DNA from: Alitta virens
Lineage: Eukaryota; Annelida; Polychaeta; Phyllodocida; Nereididae
Direction of reading: 5' to 3'
Assembly (NCBI GenBank): GCA_932294295.1
Contig: OW028574.1
Coordinates: 10,860,215 to 10,924,214 of the forward strand
Length of the DNA stretch: 64,000 nucleotides
Made by a program: the position numbers and the translations under genes. The notes beneath the pieces are model-generated. The model saw nothing but the letters and a program-made list of their open reading frames with translations. It searched no databases and was not told the origin of the DNA. Shown piece after piece: positions 1 to 13,009 of the stretch. How positions within the stretch are numbered: position 1 is the first letter of the stretch; each line of letters begins with the position of its first letter.

Positions 1-402
1 TAGTTAGTGATTATAAAGCAAAGATAAAAAAATTTACTCAAAATTACTCATTTATGACGAATTTCATACATTTACTCCTTTTTTTCAAATTAAATTCAAA
101 ATTTACAAGCTTATAAAGAATTCAACTGTGTGAGGAGTACATAGGGGCCTAATACCTTGTAGCATATTTAGCATTTTACCAATTTTTGACAAACTTTTAC
201 CTAAAATGACAGAATGAAATTCCGTCAAACAGTTACTGTTTATTTTAAGAAATTTTCTTCCTTTATTTGGACATGTATGTACAGAATTTTGGGTTTAAAG
301 CCCTTTTGGTATTAAAATGAAGTCTGTGTGTTAAGGTTACAATATAATGCAAAGTAAATTTCTTTGATTTAACTTAGAAAGTGTTATGGTCAACGTTCTC
401 AC

Positions 403-2842
403 CTGTGTTGAGGACATTTCCCAGGTTTATAGTTCCCATGGAAACCAGATCTGGGTATTGTTTATTTTTGGTGTAAGTCGTATTTGGGTAGGCTTCTTTG
501 TTGTAACAAGCAAATCCCTGTCCTGGAAATGAAATTAATTTCCACAATCTATGAAGAAGTTATATAAGAGTAAACTCTCACAAAGTATTAATTTTAAAGA
601 TGCACAGTTTTATTTTTAATTTGGAAACATTTCTCATCGTGAATCGAGTTCTCATTGATAATTTCCAAATTGATAACTAGCTTATTTTCGTTGGTTGAGG
701 CATTATAATTATGCCGAAGATGGGAATACATTGACGCTTAGGTATCCTAATTTAATGTCATCTGCTATAATTATGAAACAGTTAATATAGATTTATGTTG
801 ACAGTGTTCACGGTAAGCACAAAATAGCTGCCGGTCCCAAGGACCAGCTGTGTGGGAAGTCATCAAACCTGTCGGTCTGGCCTTGAAGCTGCCAGTCAGG
901 ACCAACGGACCGGCCATTTTTTCGAACATTGTATGTTAATAAATTAAGTGCAACAATTTGAATAGAGCATGACTTTTGGAACTGGAAATCAATTTGTACA
1001 TGGCCAAATGTGCCACGTGCGTTTTCCATGAGAAGAATAAATGCATGGAAAACGCATGGTTTTTTAGCTAATTATAATGAAGCAAAAACCATGCGTTTAT
1101 CCAAACGCATGGAAAACGCACGTGGCACAATTGGCCATGTACAATTACATCATGACTGTCATGTGAATCTCAAAGGGCTTTACATAAGTCTTCCGATGTG
1201 GAAAAGAAATGACTGACAACATCCAAACAACAACATTACTTGCATAAGGTAATGGATCCCACGGAAGAAAGTTTATTGGAAGGTTGCAACCAGCCATGAA
1301 ATTTTGGAATGTCAACAGACAACCTAATGGAGTGATCACTCCAAATGTCAATGCTGCTTTTTCTTGTGGTTTGAGCCAGTTTAATTGATTTTCCCTAGTC
1401 ATAAATAATTTTTTGGGAAATTATGTTTCACTCAAGTGAGTGTTGAAGAACATCGACCAAGCATGAATAACTGGTTAAACCAGCTTCCGCAAAGACACTT
1501 AAGTAACTTAAGTTTTTGAGAAAGTTTGTCAGTTTCACAAAAAATTACATTTTCAGCCCTATTGTGAATTAATGTGCCCTGTGTAGAAAGTAAAATCAGT
1601 CTCAAAAAGGTAGTCTATGCTGTTGGAGAGTAATCTCACTCCTTACAGAGTATATATTTTTTAGGGGTAGAAGTTGTCCACATACCCTGTCTTTTGGGAG
1701 TGTTGAGCACTGCATGCTGGGTGTAGGCCTACATACTGACGTAATTATAATTTTCAATGGATCCATGAGCTTTGAAGAATACACAATTATAGCAGAAACA
1801 AACTCATGCCATTTTAGTCAATGTGATTACATTTATATATTTTTTACTTGACAACTTTACAACGCCTCCATCCGTTGAGCCAAAGGGCCTAGGCAAGTGC
1901 TAGTGGGAAGGTATGTCTCACATGCGGACAGGCGTTTGCTATGATAACTCAGGTGTAGAAAGGCAAATTACGGCTTATTCTGCTCCTTACCTTATATCAG
2001 ATCAGTTTATTATGTGGTCGTAGTTGTAAATATTCTATTTATTAAAAAAAACTATGTTCAAAGGAATAAAATTGACTCTGCAATTTGTTTATTGGCCATC
2101 TGCTTTCACGACACATCTGATAGAAGCAATCAAAATTGCGATAATTGTGTTTGGTTGTGACGTCACAAAGGACCAAATGCCACCTGATGCAATATGTAGG
2201 GCGCCACTGATATTGTGTCTGCATCAAAGAATAATAAGTATCAAGAACCCGCACTCTCGTAAGGAGGACGCGCTATGCCTAAAGGGAAAAGGAGGCGCAT
2301 TGTTAACCGAGCTGATTACGTCACTTTGAGTCCGTATTTTATTATCCACTAGGGGCGTTAAAGAACTCTGGCACGCTATGCATGCTGGGAAAAGGAGGCG
2401 CAGACGTTTACAATGTAAAGTATAGCAAGTGGCGCTTCTTGGTAGTTATTCTTTGTCTGCATGGTCCATAGTACAGACTATAGTTGTGTATCGGGATCAT
2501 ATTACTATATTATTATTACAACAAGATAGTGGATGGTTAATTTAAAAACAAACTGACCTTTATCGCCAACACTTATCCGACACAAGGACATGACATTCGA
2601 TGCATTGAAGGGCATGTAGACATCCGCTATAATTGCATTAACCGCATCTTTGAGGACCATGGTGACCTTCCAGATTGCTGTTGTGCCTGGGACGACAGAA
2701 GCAGGTCCTGTAAATTCCATTGATGGTAACTGCCCACTTGACTGCAATGAAAAATATCAAGTTGAATTGTTTTATTCCCCGTACAGTGTCAACATGATTA
2801 AAGATAGCACAAGCAAAGCACAGATACAAGTTTGTACTGTCT

Positions 2843-2881
<39 letters not shown>

Positions 2882-5800
2882 CTTTTTATTTGCGTCTCAC
2901 ATCACACATGTATAAAATCATTTAAGACATTTTGATGATCCATTCTAAAAAGAATTATGAGAGACTATAGAAAATATATATACAAAATGATCAGTTAAAA
3001 AAACCTTATTTTGTTAAAAACAATAAACGTTTGTCATATAACAGGCTTTGGCAACATGGAATACAATATCAATATTTATAAAAATATATTGATATGATGT
3101 GATGTCAAGAATTTTGGCATTTCAATTCAGGCATGCCAAAATAGAGTTAAGGATGTTTTAAGGCTTCTGGTTCCCTGCATATTTATTGGATTTAGCATTA
3201 ATGGAGCATCGCAAAGGAGCGATTATATCCACATAATTGTTATAGATTAGTCATTATTTCATTTGTTCACCTCAGGCACTTGAGAATTGTCTGATTCTAC
3301 CTTAGAATATTAGCCTAACGAAGAGTGTTCTGATTGGATATTTCATTAGATCTCATGTATACAAAAGTTGCGACCATATAATTATACAGGTTGTAGAAAG
3401 AAGTTGATAAAGCAGTATCTTCATTGATAAAGCATCATATTCAAAGAGGCAATTTTGCAGAAGGCTTCATCAGACCATGAAATGCATTTCCTTCCACAAT
3501 GAGGGGCTAAAGGCATTGCACATGGTTTCATTTCCCAGGCCATCGCATCAGAATCGCCTGAAAAGCCTTATGTACAAGTAAATTCCTTTTATTGTCTGGT
3601 GATTTTTGGAGTGTTTGTTGCTTCTCCTGCACATATTTTTTATTCAGCAGTCAGTTCAAAAGAGATCGAATTGCTATACGCGATAGAAAGAGGCAAGGTG
3701 TACCCAACGGAAATCCTGTTTGTCTATTAATTTCTCTCACACCTAATACTCACCAGATTTGCATTGATGACATTGAAAGATCCCTGTCCCACCCACAGCT
3801 TATTTTTGTTATAGTAGGATGCTCCAGCACTGACCCAATATGACTTTGAAGCGTATGCCAAATTTGTGTAGTTGAGAACAATAGCGTCAAATTCTATGAC
3901 GATTTTATAATTGTCTGTTGTACTGTCTCCCACATTGCTGTTTGATAAAGTGCCAAAGTCTATATAGGCGTGGTCATGCTGAAAACGAAAGGAAAAAAGC
4001 ATCAGTAAGTAATTGGTGTCATCTCTTGAGTCTTATATTCAAAGTTTGCAGTTAACTTATTCGTTTTCTCTAATATTCAATATGCGAGATTGTAATAAAA
4101 ACCTTTTCAACTTCTGTTGTATATTCTAAGACAAAATTGTAATCCCAATATCATAGCAAGACTAATTTTTAGAAACAGCACCCACCGTACGATCTTTAGT
4201 AGTTGTTTTTGTGACAATACGCTTGTCTGTAGGGTTGAAACCCAAGTTCGAACCAACAGAAATGATTCGCGGTGTACACAGGGCCATGACCGCCCCGTCG
4301 GACTCTACTGGGGCAGACAACTCCAGACGAAGATCTACACTTGCCACAGGAATCCACCCTGTCACCTGAAGACAAAAATCAACACTAATAATGCAATTTA
4401 GATATTTTTTTGTTTATAAATAGTAATAAAACCACCATCCGGCTCAGGCTTAACCGGGAATTAAACCGGGACCCAGTGGTTGGAAGGCCAGTGCGCTGCC
4501 ACTGACCTAGGCCCCCAACCTTACAGAATAACGGAAATGACTTAGAGTTTATTGCTATAACAAATGAATTTATCCTATAAAGTAGCGTTCTGGATACAAT
4601 GAAACTAATTAAGATCAGTAAATATTCTCAATTGGAAACGACTATGTTAGCAATCAAACTAATTACACCACCTTAAAAGATAGAAATAGATAAATTAAAC
4701 CATAAATAAAATCATCAACATTTTAGAATAAACGCGACCAAATATGTAACTTCGGCGGAAGTATTAATGGTTTCCATACACATCTTATTACATAAATGTG
4801 TCTGTATAGTGACTTTAGCTATTGCTTTTTCTTTCTTTTATGACAATTGTCACATACTTACCATCTGATGTCTCCATGTACTCTGACGAGAGGTATTCCG
4901 TATTAACTGTTACTCATATATATCGACCTTTAACTCAATTTTTATCCTTATGGCTATAGATCTACATGGTTCATTTTGATAGATCATAATATATCTGAAT
5001 AGATATGTTTTGTCAATAAGAGACGATATGTAAATTAACCACTACTGTGATTCCAAAAGGTAGTCATAATTGTGTGTGCCACAATTTTAGGTATTTGGCT
5101 TATTGGTTACATTAAACGAGGCCAAAAGCCACTTCCATGACATCGCTACTTACAACTAGGACACATAATTGGCAAAATCAACCAAACAACCTAACTTCGT
5201 GTCCGCAGCGCTCACATTTTCATTGTTATTATCTCTTAATTGATTAAATTGATTGATTAAGATGTGTGTATGGATGACAAAATGGTCATCCTTGAATATC
5301 TAGCTTAATTAGCTCCAGAAAGACACCATCGATCAATAGGCTCATTTTACACTCCTTGCACTAAATGTTGAGCTACTTTCAAACCAAAAATGTTGTTGGT
5401 ATCTGTCTACAGTTCTTCTCTGGTAATTGAACTTAACAAGCAGTTCTGAAATCAGTGAGCAGGAATTTCATCCATGTGTGCTTGTTTATGCTGATAATTG
5501 TCGGTTTTATTGTTGTGCTGTTATCGTGTAGCTGACGTCACTGAGCCAATAAGCTGTGGTTGGTTTTAGCAGAGACAATACTGGTTTTAGTTTAACATAA
5601 GTAAGGCCTACCGTATCTGCTCAACTGATGTTTTTGGTGCCAAATGTGAATATATTTGAGATGTAAAATGTATTTGTCTGTACACCTTTAGGAGTCTGAT
5701 CTATGCATTTGTGTTGTTAAAACCATGATTTACTTCACGTTGAGACCCAGTGTGTAACTGAATGAATAGGCCTAAAGGGCCTATCTCACATAGCCGAGTG

Positions 5801-6571
5801 ACAATGCCGAGTGATGCCGAGTGCTTAATAAATTAGGCAGTCGGGAATACACGGCTCTGCACGGCGACCACTCTGGAAAGACTCGTAAATACACGGCAAT
5901 ACTCGTAGAACGATCGTAAAGTTTTAAACATGTTTAAAACTTTTGAGAATTGTCGCCGTGCAAAATTGCTCTGATATTGCTCGAGATTTAAACGGGATTA
6001 ACTCGCCGTGCACTCTGGGTGTACACTTGGTCACTCTGGGTGTACACTTGGTTACTCTGGGTGTACACTTGGTTACTCTGGGTGTACACTTGGTTAGAAG
6101 AATTGCTGTGTGGACGTGATTTCCTCGCCGAGTGGTCGGCGTGTGAAGGAGGCGAGCAATTGGCGAGCGATCTGCGAGCGATCGGCGAGTGATCTGCGAG
6201 CGATCGGCGAGACCTTGCTGACTTGCTTTTTCTAGGCATCAAATGACCAAGAGTGAAGCCGATTGATTGCTTTCCAGCGATCGTCATTACTCTGCTTCGT
6301 CACACGGCTATGTGAGATAGTGGCTTTATAAGGTAGGCCATTTGTCAGCGACAGCATGGCTGTGTTAGAAGGGCCCTCCTGATCTTGTATATTTTTTTTA
6401 TATACTTTGTCAAATAAAATGGTTCCGAGTTCTATGCTGTGGATATGAAGATATAATTATAACTGGAATTACCTTGAACGAGGCCCTCTGAGCAACTTTA
6501 ATATTTGTGACATTTTCCCAGCCATTTGTTTTTTCTATTGTGAAAGTTACATTAGTTGAAGGATCGGGTGC
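403..6571 (-). CDS. Partial repeat-built extracellular-type protein, five exons
   Basis: Exons in coding order are 6571-6473, 4365-4186, 3978-3754, 2741-2558 and 522-403. Each has an AG acceptor and a GT donor, and phases agree (0, 0, 0, then 1 and 1). The joined 269 residues hold two diverged tandem copies of a ~140-residue module. Copy 1 contains MALCTPRIISVG and later DFGTLSNSNVGD. Copy 2 contains MSLCRISVGDKGQGFACYN and later MGTINLGNVLNT. Many N-x-S/T sequons (NVT, NYT, NAS, NTT) and alternating beta-strand patterns suggest a secreted or surface protein with Ig-like beta-sandwich repeats, loosely like DUF11-type modules. That is inference; I do not recognise the family. Both ends are missing: the last exon ends in phase 1 and the first starts in phase 0 without a Met, so the gene continues past 403 to the left, and upstream exons should lie above 6571. 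Exon reality is more certain than function. Confidence 0.62.
992..1146. mobile_element. Hairpin MITE in an intron
   Basis: The outer ~36 bp arms are inverted copies: TGTACATGGCCAAATGTGCC on the left and the reverse complement of a near-identical sequence on the right, ending about 1146. A nested inverted pair based on AAAACGCATGG and CCATGCGTTT lies inside. The whole ~155 bp can fold into one long hairpin. It sits between the 2558-2741 and 403-522 exons of the minus-strand gene. There is no coding capacity; small open frames here follow from the hairpin. Confidence 0.75.
2843..2881. repeat. (GATA)n microsatellite
   Basis: About nine uninterrupted GATA units, intronic relative to the minus-strand repeat-protein gene and about 100 bp upstream of its 2558-2741 exon. 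Confidence 0.95.
4436..4520 (-). mobile_element. tRNA-headed SINE fragment, family A
   Basis: Read on the minus strand, this starts GGGGGCCTAGGTCAGTGGCA, like a pol III A box. It continues with CTTCCAACCACTGGGTCCC and a B-box-like GGTTTAATTCCC. The same order with the same spacing is found at 60120-60304 and, more diverged, at 49423-49610, so it is a dispersed family. Only the head is kept here. It lies in the intron between exons 6473-6571 and 4186-4365. Confidence 0.8.
5776..6325. mobile_element. 550-bp terminal-inverted-repeat element (MITE)
   Basis: The left end reads AGGGCCTATCTCACATAGCC. The right end, reverse complemented, reads AGCCACTATCTCACATAGCC, so the arms match with about three mismatches over the first 20 bp and continue into GTGAC. 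The flanks are TAA on the left and TTA on the right, both fitting a TWA target although not identical. Inside are four copies of a 21-bp tandem unit and GC-rich GGCGAG(T/C)GATC repeats. No transposase frame is present. The termini resemble those of the larger element at 10129-13486, so both may belong to one PIF/Harbinger-like group; that assignment is inference. It is intronic. Confidence 0.72.
6011..6095. repeat. 21-bp tandem repeat, four copies
   Basis: Unit CACTCTGGGTGTACACTTGG plus T, repeated four times with a C/T change at the junction base. It lies inside the 5776-6325 element. Because 21 is a multiple of three it keeps a minus-strand frame open as a seven-residue repeat (QVYTQSN), which I regard as a by-product. 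Confidence 0.9.
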
Positions 6572-8540
6572 CTGGAAAGGTATAAATTACAAGATTACTG
6601 GAAATTATTTGAAAAAGCATATCAATACATGTGTTTACAATACAAATATAACATGTGTATGTCAGACATGAATATTATATTATATAGGCTGATATCTCTT
6701 CTATTAATATTTTAATGATAAAATTCTTGGTGCAGCTGTTGGCGACTGCACAGAAATTCATTAACATACAATAATCGATCTATAAAACGTTTCATTCAGG
6801 ACATTTTTCAATGATTTATGATTCCAGCGACAACTAACGATTCAATATGCCTAGCTCAGTGGGCAGAAATAATCAAACTCTCTTACCGCTCTTTTGCTTC
6901 GACTATGCTCTTGTGACGTCACGTGTGAGTTACCTGTAATATTTAAAAAGAGTTAAATAATAAATCAGGTATTACTCTTGTTTCATGGACCTGGGAACAA
7001 CTATCTGGAATGCGCAAATTTGAGATCGGTAAATCCCTGAGAACATCGAATTTGTTGACAATGTGTGTACACGTGCATGAATGTCTTCTTGTGTAGATGA
7101 TCATTGCATTGATTTTATTTCTGAAATCTGCAGAAAAAGAGTGCCAAACCATTCCATATCAATAATAACAAGAAAACTATTAAAAAAAAAGAATAGATAT
7201 CTGGCAACGTGAACAATATTAGCAGTAGACAGCTGTCACTGTACATTATATTGGGAACATGGAGCCATCAGTACATATGATGTAAAAATATAACAGATAA
7301 CACCTCGTTGTACGGTTGGCAGAACATGATTGAATGTAATACAACATAAATGTTTATGATCATATATGTATAAGAAGTTACAATGTAACACTAAATATGC
7401 ACACATGGTTGAACAATAAAGGAAGTCAATTATACATCTAATGCTAGTAATAATGCTGTAAAATATGATTATATAATGATACAATGTGCTTATATAACAT
7501 GATATATATATATATATGTTTTATAAATTTTATGCATTTTCAAAGTGGTAATGAAGGACTTTATCAAAATTAGCTAAAATATGGTGACTCTTGTGTGAAT
7601 TTTCTTGAAAATTTAAGTGTAGGCCCTGTGTTCTATAAATAGCTTGCCAGAGCAGTGAACAAACGATGTGTTTATTTTTTTTTACCGCAGTAATACTCCA
7701 TAGTTACAAGTTCAATTATGCCTAAATCTTTAATTCATAAACTTTGGAAGTTGTAACCAAGGATTTTTACCCAAAATTAAGGTGAATACTGCCTAGGTTA
7801 GTTGAGCATGAGAATTTCAGGGTCGAATACATTAAAATAAGTCAAGAGTTCCCCGACGGGTTCTTCATAATTGAACAACCAATCAAATCAAAGAGCCTGC
7901 AAAACTACCCCGCCTGGGTCCTTGACCTAATTACTTTCACCCTCAAACAAAGTGTTCGTAATATATATCTGACATTGGAAACAAACCATGTCAGTTATAG
8001 ATCTATTGTGTCATAGGTCTAGATGCCAGATATAAAAATTTATTAGATGTGTTTCGTGCACAACCTTTATTTTATTTTTTTTTATTTTTGTTTGAATAGT
8101 TTTTGTCCTTTTTGTAATTCATTGGAAACAGAACATGTATTAGTTTTATACTTTCTGCAACGCAGTTTGTTCTTACGAAACACTTAATCATCCTGATTGT
8201 CTCAAATTTGTGTGGACCTCTTAAATTGTTTATTTCTTTTAGATACTTCAGAAAAATAGTTGGAAGGTTCATTAATCGAAGCTGCTTTGTGTTACTTTCA
8301 GTTCAGTTATTCTTTTGGGAAATTAAAACAAAAAACGGTCTCTTATGCATGAAAGTAACGTATGAAAATATTTTTTCACTCGGCCATACGTATAATCGCG
8401 CTAATCCGTAGAATGCTCCTGGTCGTGCTTGACCACTCACGACCACACGTGGAGAGGGCAACATTTTTAAGCATGTTTAAAACTTTGGCGGACATTCCAC
8501 GAGTAAATTGTTTATATTAGTTACGTAACTTGCTCGGGGA
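6572..8540. other. No gene recognised
   Basis: AT-rich sequence with short chance open frames only. Upstream exons of the minus-strand repeat protein should lie in this direction, but none could be picked out. There are short (TA)n runs near 7503-7517. Confidence 0.5.
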
Positions 8541-8600
8541 TCAGTCGTTCTACATACGTTCTACGTACGTTCTACGTACGTTCTACTTATATTTTTACGT
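8541..8600. repeat. Short GTTCTACGTAC tandem array
   Basis: About four units of GTTCTACRTAC followed by ACGTACGTGG. Every unit carries the palindrome ACGT or GTAC. The preceding 150 bp contain GCATGTTTAAAACTTT, also present in the 5776-6325 element (around 5929), suggesting the remnant of a related DNA element. Confidence 0.6.
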
Positions 8601-8621
8601 ACGTGGTCATACGTAGGTCTT

Positions 8622-8708
8622 ATAGATATATAGATAGATCGATAGATTGATATTGGATGTGCAGCCCTATAAGGCAAGTTCTTGCCACTATCGAGGGTTG
8701 ATTGATGA

Positions 8709-8781
<73 letters not shown>

Positions 8782-8785
8782 GAGC

Positions 8786-8817
<32 letters not shown>

Positions 8818-8862
8818 GAGAGAGAGAGAGGAGCCCACCCAAGTCACACATTTACCAGGGAT
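8622..8862 (+). repeat. Dispersed family B copy with (GATA)n and (AG)n
   Basis: A short GATA run is followed by GTGCAGCCCTATAAGGCAAG, then TTCTTGCCACTATCGAGGGT, then a long (AG)n tract at 8711-8831 with a few GAGC interruptions, then CACACATTTACC. The same blocks in the same order recur at 49117-49345 and 62470-62612, and in part at 53011-53095. The AG expansion is specific to this copy; the equivalent site at 49182 has only GAGAGAGAGG. Open frames of alternating Arg-Glu or Ser-Leu over the AG tract are artefacts. Confidence 0.85.
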
Positions 8863-10125
8863 GGGAACGTCCTATATTTTCCTATTATTTCCTACTTTTT
8901 TTAAACAATCTTATTTCTTTTATGTTTCTTTTTTTTTTGCTACATCATGAACAGATCATTTGCGGTTGAGCTAAATTTTTCTGACAATCTGTTCAACAGG
9001 TCTACTTTTCGTAGTTAAGAGTCCTATACTCCCCACATAATCTTTATGCAAACATTGCCACTTAACTTTTACTTAATTATCAAAATATCATAACTAAACT
9101 GCAATATATATTTTAAGTAATGCAAATTTCCACTGACTAGACATGCGGAAAATTATGAATAAATACATAAACATAAATGTAAAATACACCGATAAACTAG
9201 TTAAATCTTACCCCAATTTAATGATACGAAAGCACACAAATATAAGAGTATCCTGGTATTTCCATACATTTTTGCAGTTCCGAATTGTTTAAAATTTTGA
9301 AATATCCCAATTCCTTGTAGTGGAACAGAGGCTACCAGCGCCACTGCATTGATGTTGAATGTTGCTGATGGTCGGATGCCAGCACAATGGCGCAATTTTC
9401 GCTGGTTATGTCGGGAAAGTTGAGTTAGGGAGGGGGGCACTCTCCAAAAACATAGCAGCCACTGCAAATAGCCCCCTTTTTTCTGCTGACCCCCTTCTTA
9501 CAGCATCTTCACTCCATTTAATTAATTCTTAAATCCATCCTTGCACTGCAACAAATACGTGGATTTTTTTTTTTTTTTTTTGCTCTTAGTTGACAGCTGA
9601 CATCATTCATTTTCACAGTGCTCTCAACTTTTCTGATGAAGAGAACTTAACATGTCCAAGACATCATTTGACAAATCATTTGCCTTATTTATTAGTTTTT
9701 TTTATTGTTTATAGTCGTTATATATTTGATTGTTTATAGTTATCTTTTGATATTTGTTTTAAAATTTGTGTACTCTTTGAATTACCAAGTTTCTCATAAA
9801 ACTTGGAAACTGTTGCAGCAAAATAGGGATTAAAATAGGATTAGCAGACAAGACCTAAAGTGATGTCATGTTTTGACTCAGGGCAAAATTTCAATTGGAA
9901 TTCTTTGTAATCATTCCTGGGATAATACATGTAATTATATCTGGTGTGTTGACTCAATGTCCCATGTCTTGTTGGTCAGTCTTAGGTCAGTCTATGATCA
10001 GCTAGCTGCCACAAGGGCAGATGTAATGATTAGATGAAAAGTTTATAGTCGAGAAAATATATAGCTTACCTTATGAAGGAAGTTACCTTTTCTCTCGTAT
10101 GAACCATTGCTAGCAGATATGGAAC
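8863..10125. other. No gene recognised
   Basis: AT-rich intergenic or intronic sequence with a T-run near 9566. No supported coding, RNA or mobile feature was seen. Confidence 0.5.
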
Positions 10126-10230
10126 TTAAGCCCCTGTCACACGGGCCGGTTGTGCCGTAGTGAACCCGTAGTATTACGTAATAGTTATGTAACAGCTCTT
10201 TCCGCCGGTTTGGCGACCGGTTCTGGCAGC

Positions 10231-10470
10231 AAAAAGGGGCGGGGCAGCACCCGCCGGGTTACCCGCCGGGTGCTACGGGTAACCCGCCGGGATACCCGCC
10301 GGCTTCCACGGGTGCCTCGGCGGGTTCTACGGGTGCCTCGGCGGGTTCTACGGGTGCCTCGGCGGGTTCTACGGGTGCCTCGGCGGGTTCTACGGGTTAC
10401 TCGGCGGGTTCTACGTGTTACTCGCCGAGTTGTAGGAGTAAGCAGGCGAGTAGTAGGAGTAACTCGTAGC
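10231..10470. repeat. GC-rich CGGGT tandem array, left arm
   Basis: Repeats of GGGTGCCTCGGCGGGTTCTA plus C (21 bp, four near-identical copies) follow shorter ACCCGCCGGGTT palindromic units. It mirrors the array at 13010-13420 in the opposite arm. The open frame of Arg-Arg-Val-Leu-Arg repeats here is a by-product of the 21-bp period. Confidence 0.9.
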
Positions 10471-11009
10471 TTCCAGGAGTATACTAAGGCTGCTGCTCCC
10501 CTAATATTAGTCCGATTTTCGTTAAATAAGAACTAAAATTGTAGTATAGTTTATAATGATTCCATACCTGTTTTCGGATCGAAAATATACCAAATATTAA
10601 GCGAGTTATTCGTCTGAGAAGGCAGCTAGGTTTGCGGAGGCAAACAGTGGTGCTCTCGCAGACGTCCGCGCCGGGACTGTATCAATGCTGCTGCTCCCCT
10701 AATATTAGTCCGATTTTCGTCAAATAAAGACTGGATTGTAGTATAATTCATATTGACTCCATAGGTGTTTTCGGATTGAAAATAGACCAAATATTAAGCG
10801 AGATATTCGTCTGAGAAGGCAGCAAGGTGCTCTGTGTATGTTCATGACTTGAATGGTGTGGTCAATATTTTTTACCATTATATATACATTGTCTGGATGA
10901 GCTTTATTGCAATTAATTTCTACTCATTCTGCCAACTGGCCAATGGGAAGGACTTTTCCTTTGGTTTTGTAAAGTCAATTAACCTATATATGTAATAGCA
11001 ATCTGCCTT

Positions 11010-11366
11010 GACCGTTATGTCAATTGCTATTAGCATTTTGAATAATACAAAGAATGGGGTAAGTCATGCTTTTTCATCATTGATCACAAGCATGAATTGA
11101 AATCATTGATCACAAGCATGAATTGAAATTCTGAATTGACCGTTATGTCAATTGCTATTAACATTTTGAATAATACAAAGAATGGGGTAAGTCATGCTTT
11201 TTCATCATTGATCACAAGCATGAATTGAAATCATTGATCACAAGCATGAATTGAAATTCTGAATTGACCGTTATGTCAATTGCTATTAACATTTTGAATA
11301 ATACAAAGAATGGGGTAAGTCATGCTTTTTCATCATTGATCACAAGCATGAATTGAAGTTCTGAAT
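11010..11366. repeat. 128-bp tandem repeat, three copies
   Basis: Copies begin at 11010, 11138 and 11266 with GACCGTTATGTCAATTGCTA. They are nearly identical; the third lacks one internal copy of a shorter ATCATTGATCACAAGCATGA duplication. It lies at the inner end of the left arm. A single inverted copy of the start of the unit is at about 12290-12330, so this array expanded after the arms were formed. Confidence 0.9.
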
Positions 11367-13009
11367 TTCAACTGATTCCTGTTTAATATGCATATTAAAG
11401 AGGGAGATTGTTTTGATCATGGATGGAACATGCAATATCAATATTAATTTCAGTTGGATTATTTTCAGAAACAACAACGAAATATTGATAATTTATATAA
11501 ACTAGAGTATATCTATCTATAGATAGTTGTTATAGCTCCATGGACATCTTTATCAAGTCGGAATTTTATTGGCAACAAGCAAACAAACATTGTTTTATTT
11601 TCGTTTTTTATTGATTACGAATTAATGAATTATTGATAGTAACATATTATTAGGTGAAGATCTTATAACTATCTGTCTATCTACATATCTATATTCTATG
11701 AGGTATTACTAACTTTATTAATAAGAATATTCTTGTTTGTGCCTAGTTTACTCCATTAATTTTCCCCACCTTAACTATTATATAAATTCTACACATTTCC
11801 CTGAATAATTCAGTCTTTATTTGACGAAAATCGAATATGTGATAGACAGATAGTTTAGATAGACAGATAGATTCATATTCTTATTATATAATATAGAATA
11901 TCTAGCTTAATATTTGGTCCATATAAGTACATAAAAAATAGCAAATAAAATCACAGATCAAATCACAAATACTAATTACAATATCAATATTACATTTAAA
12001 TTTTACAAAAATATACACAAAAAGATAAGAATGTTCACATGTATAAAAAAAATACCAATATACAAATATAATCATTGCCTGGTAATTACAATACAATATA
12101 TTGTTTTTAATTAATGAAAGCAATTACATCTTTTTGTAATTGTGAATGACAATCAAGACAATGTCATATTACTGTGTCATCTTTGAACAAACTATGAAAT
12201 GACAGGTCAAAGAACCCCAATTTAGGCAATTAGGCAATTGACACATGTATTGAGCATTTGCTGTATTCTCTACACCCATTCTTTATATCATTCAAAATGC
12301 TATTAGCAATTGACATAACGGTCATGGCAGTTGGCAGAATGAGTAGAAATGAATTGCAATAAAGCTCATCCAAACAATGTATATATATCATGGTCAAAAA
12401 TATTGACCACACCATTCAAGTCATGACCATACACAGAGCACCTGGCTGCCGCCAGAGAACTGCATTCTCAGATGAATATCTCGCTTAATATTTGGTCTAT
12501 TTTCAATCCGAAAACATGATGGAATCAGTATGAACTATGCTACAATACAGTTTTAATTTGACGAAAATCGGACTAATATTAGGGGAGCAGCAGCCTTTTA
12601 AAGAAGGGCTCAGCCCTTCTGCATTGATAGAGTCAGGGCGCGGACGTCTGCGAGAGCACCACTGTTTGCCTCCGCCAACCTAGCTACCTTCTCAGACGAA
12701 TATCTCGCTTAATATTTGGTCTATTTTCAATCCGAAAACACGTATGGAATCAGTATGATTGATACTACAATTCAGTCCTGATTTGACGTAAATCGGATTA
12801 ATATAAATGGAGCAGCAGCCGCCGCAAGACAACTGCCTTCTCAGACAAATATCTCGCTTAATATTCGGGTTTTTTTAAATCCGAAAATACGTATGGAATC
12901 AGTATGAGCTATACTGCCATTCAGTCTTTATTTGAGGAAAATCGGACTAATATTAGAGGAGCAGCAGCTTTTTTAAGTATATACCTCCCTGCCTATGCTG
13001 ACGCTGGTA

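Noticed and set aside
8561..8904. Arg-Glu and Ser-Leu open frames over the AG tract
   Set aside because: They are direct readings of a dinucleotide microsatellite.
10150..10536. Arg-rich repeat protein (RRVLRV repeats)
   Set aside because: It comes from the 21-bp CGGGT array inside a DNA element; the mirrored arm gives different frames.
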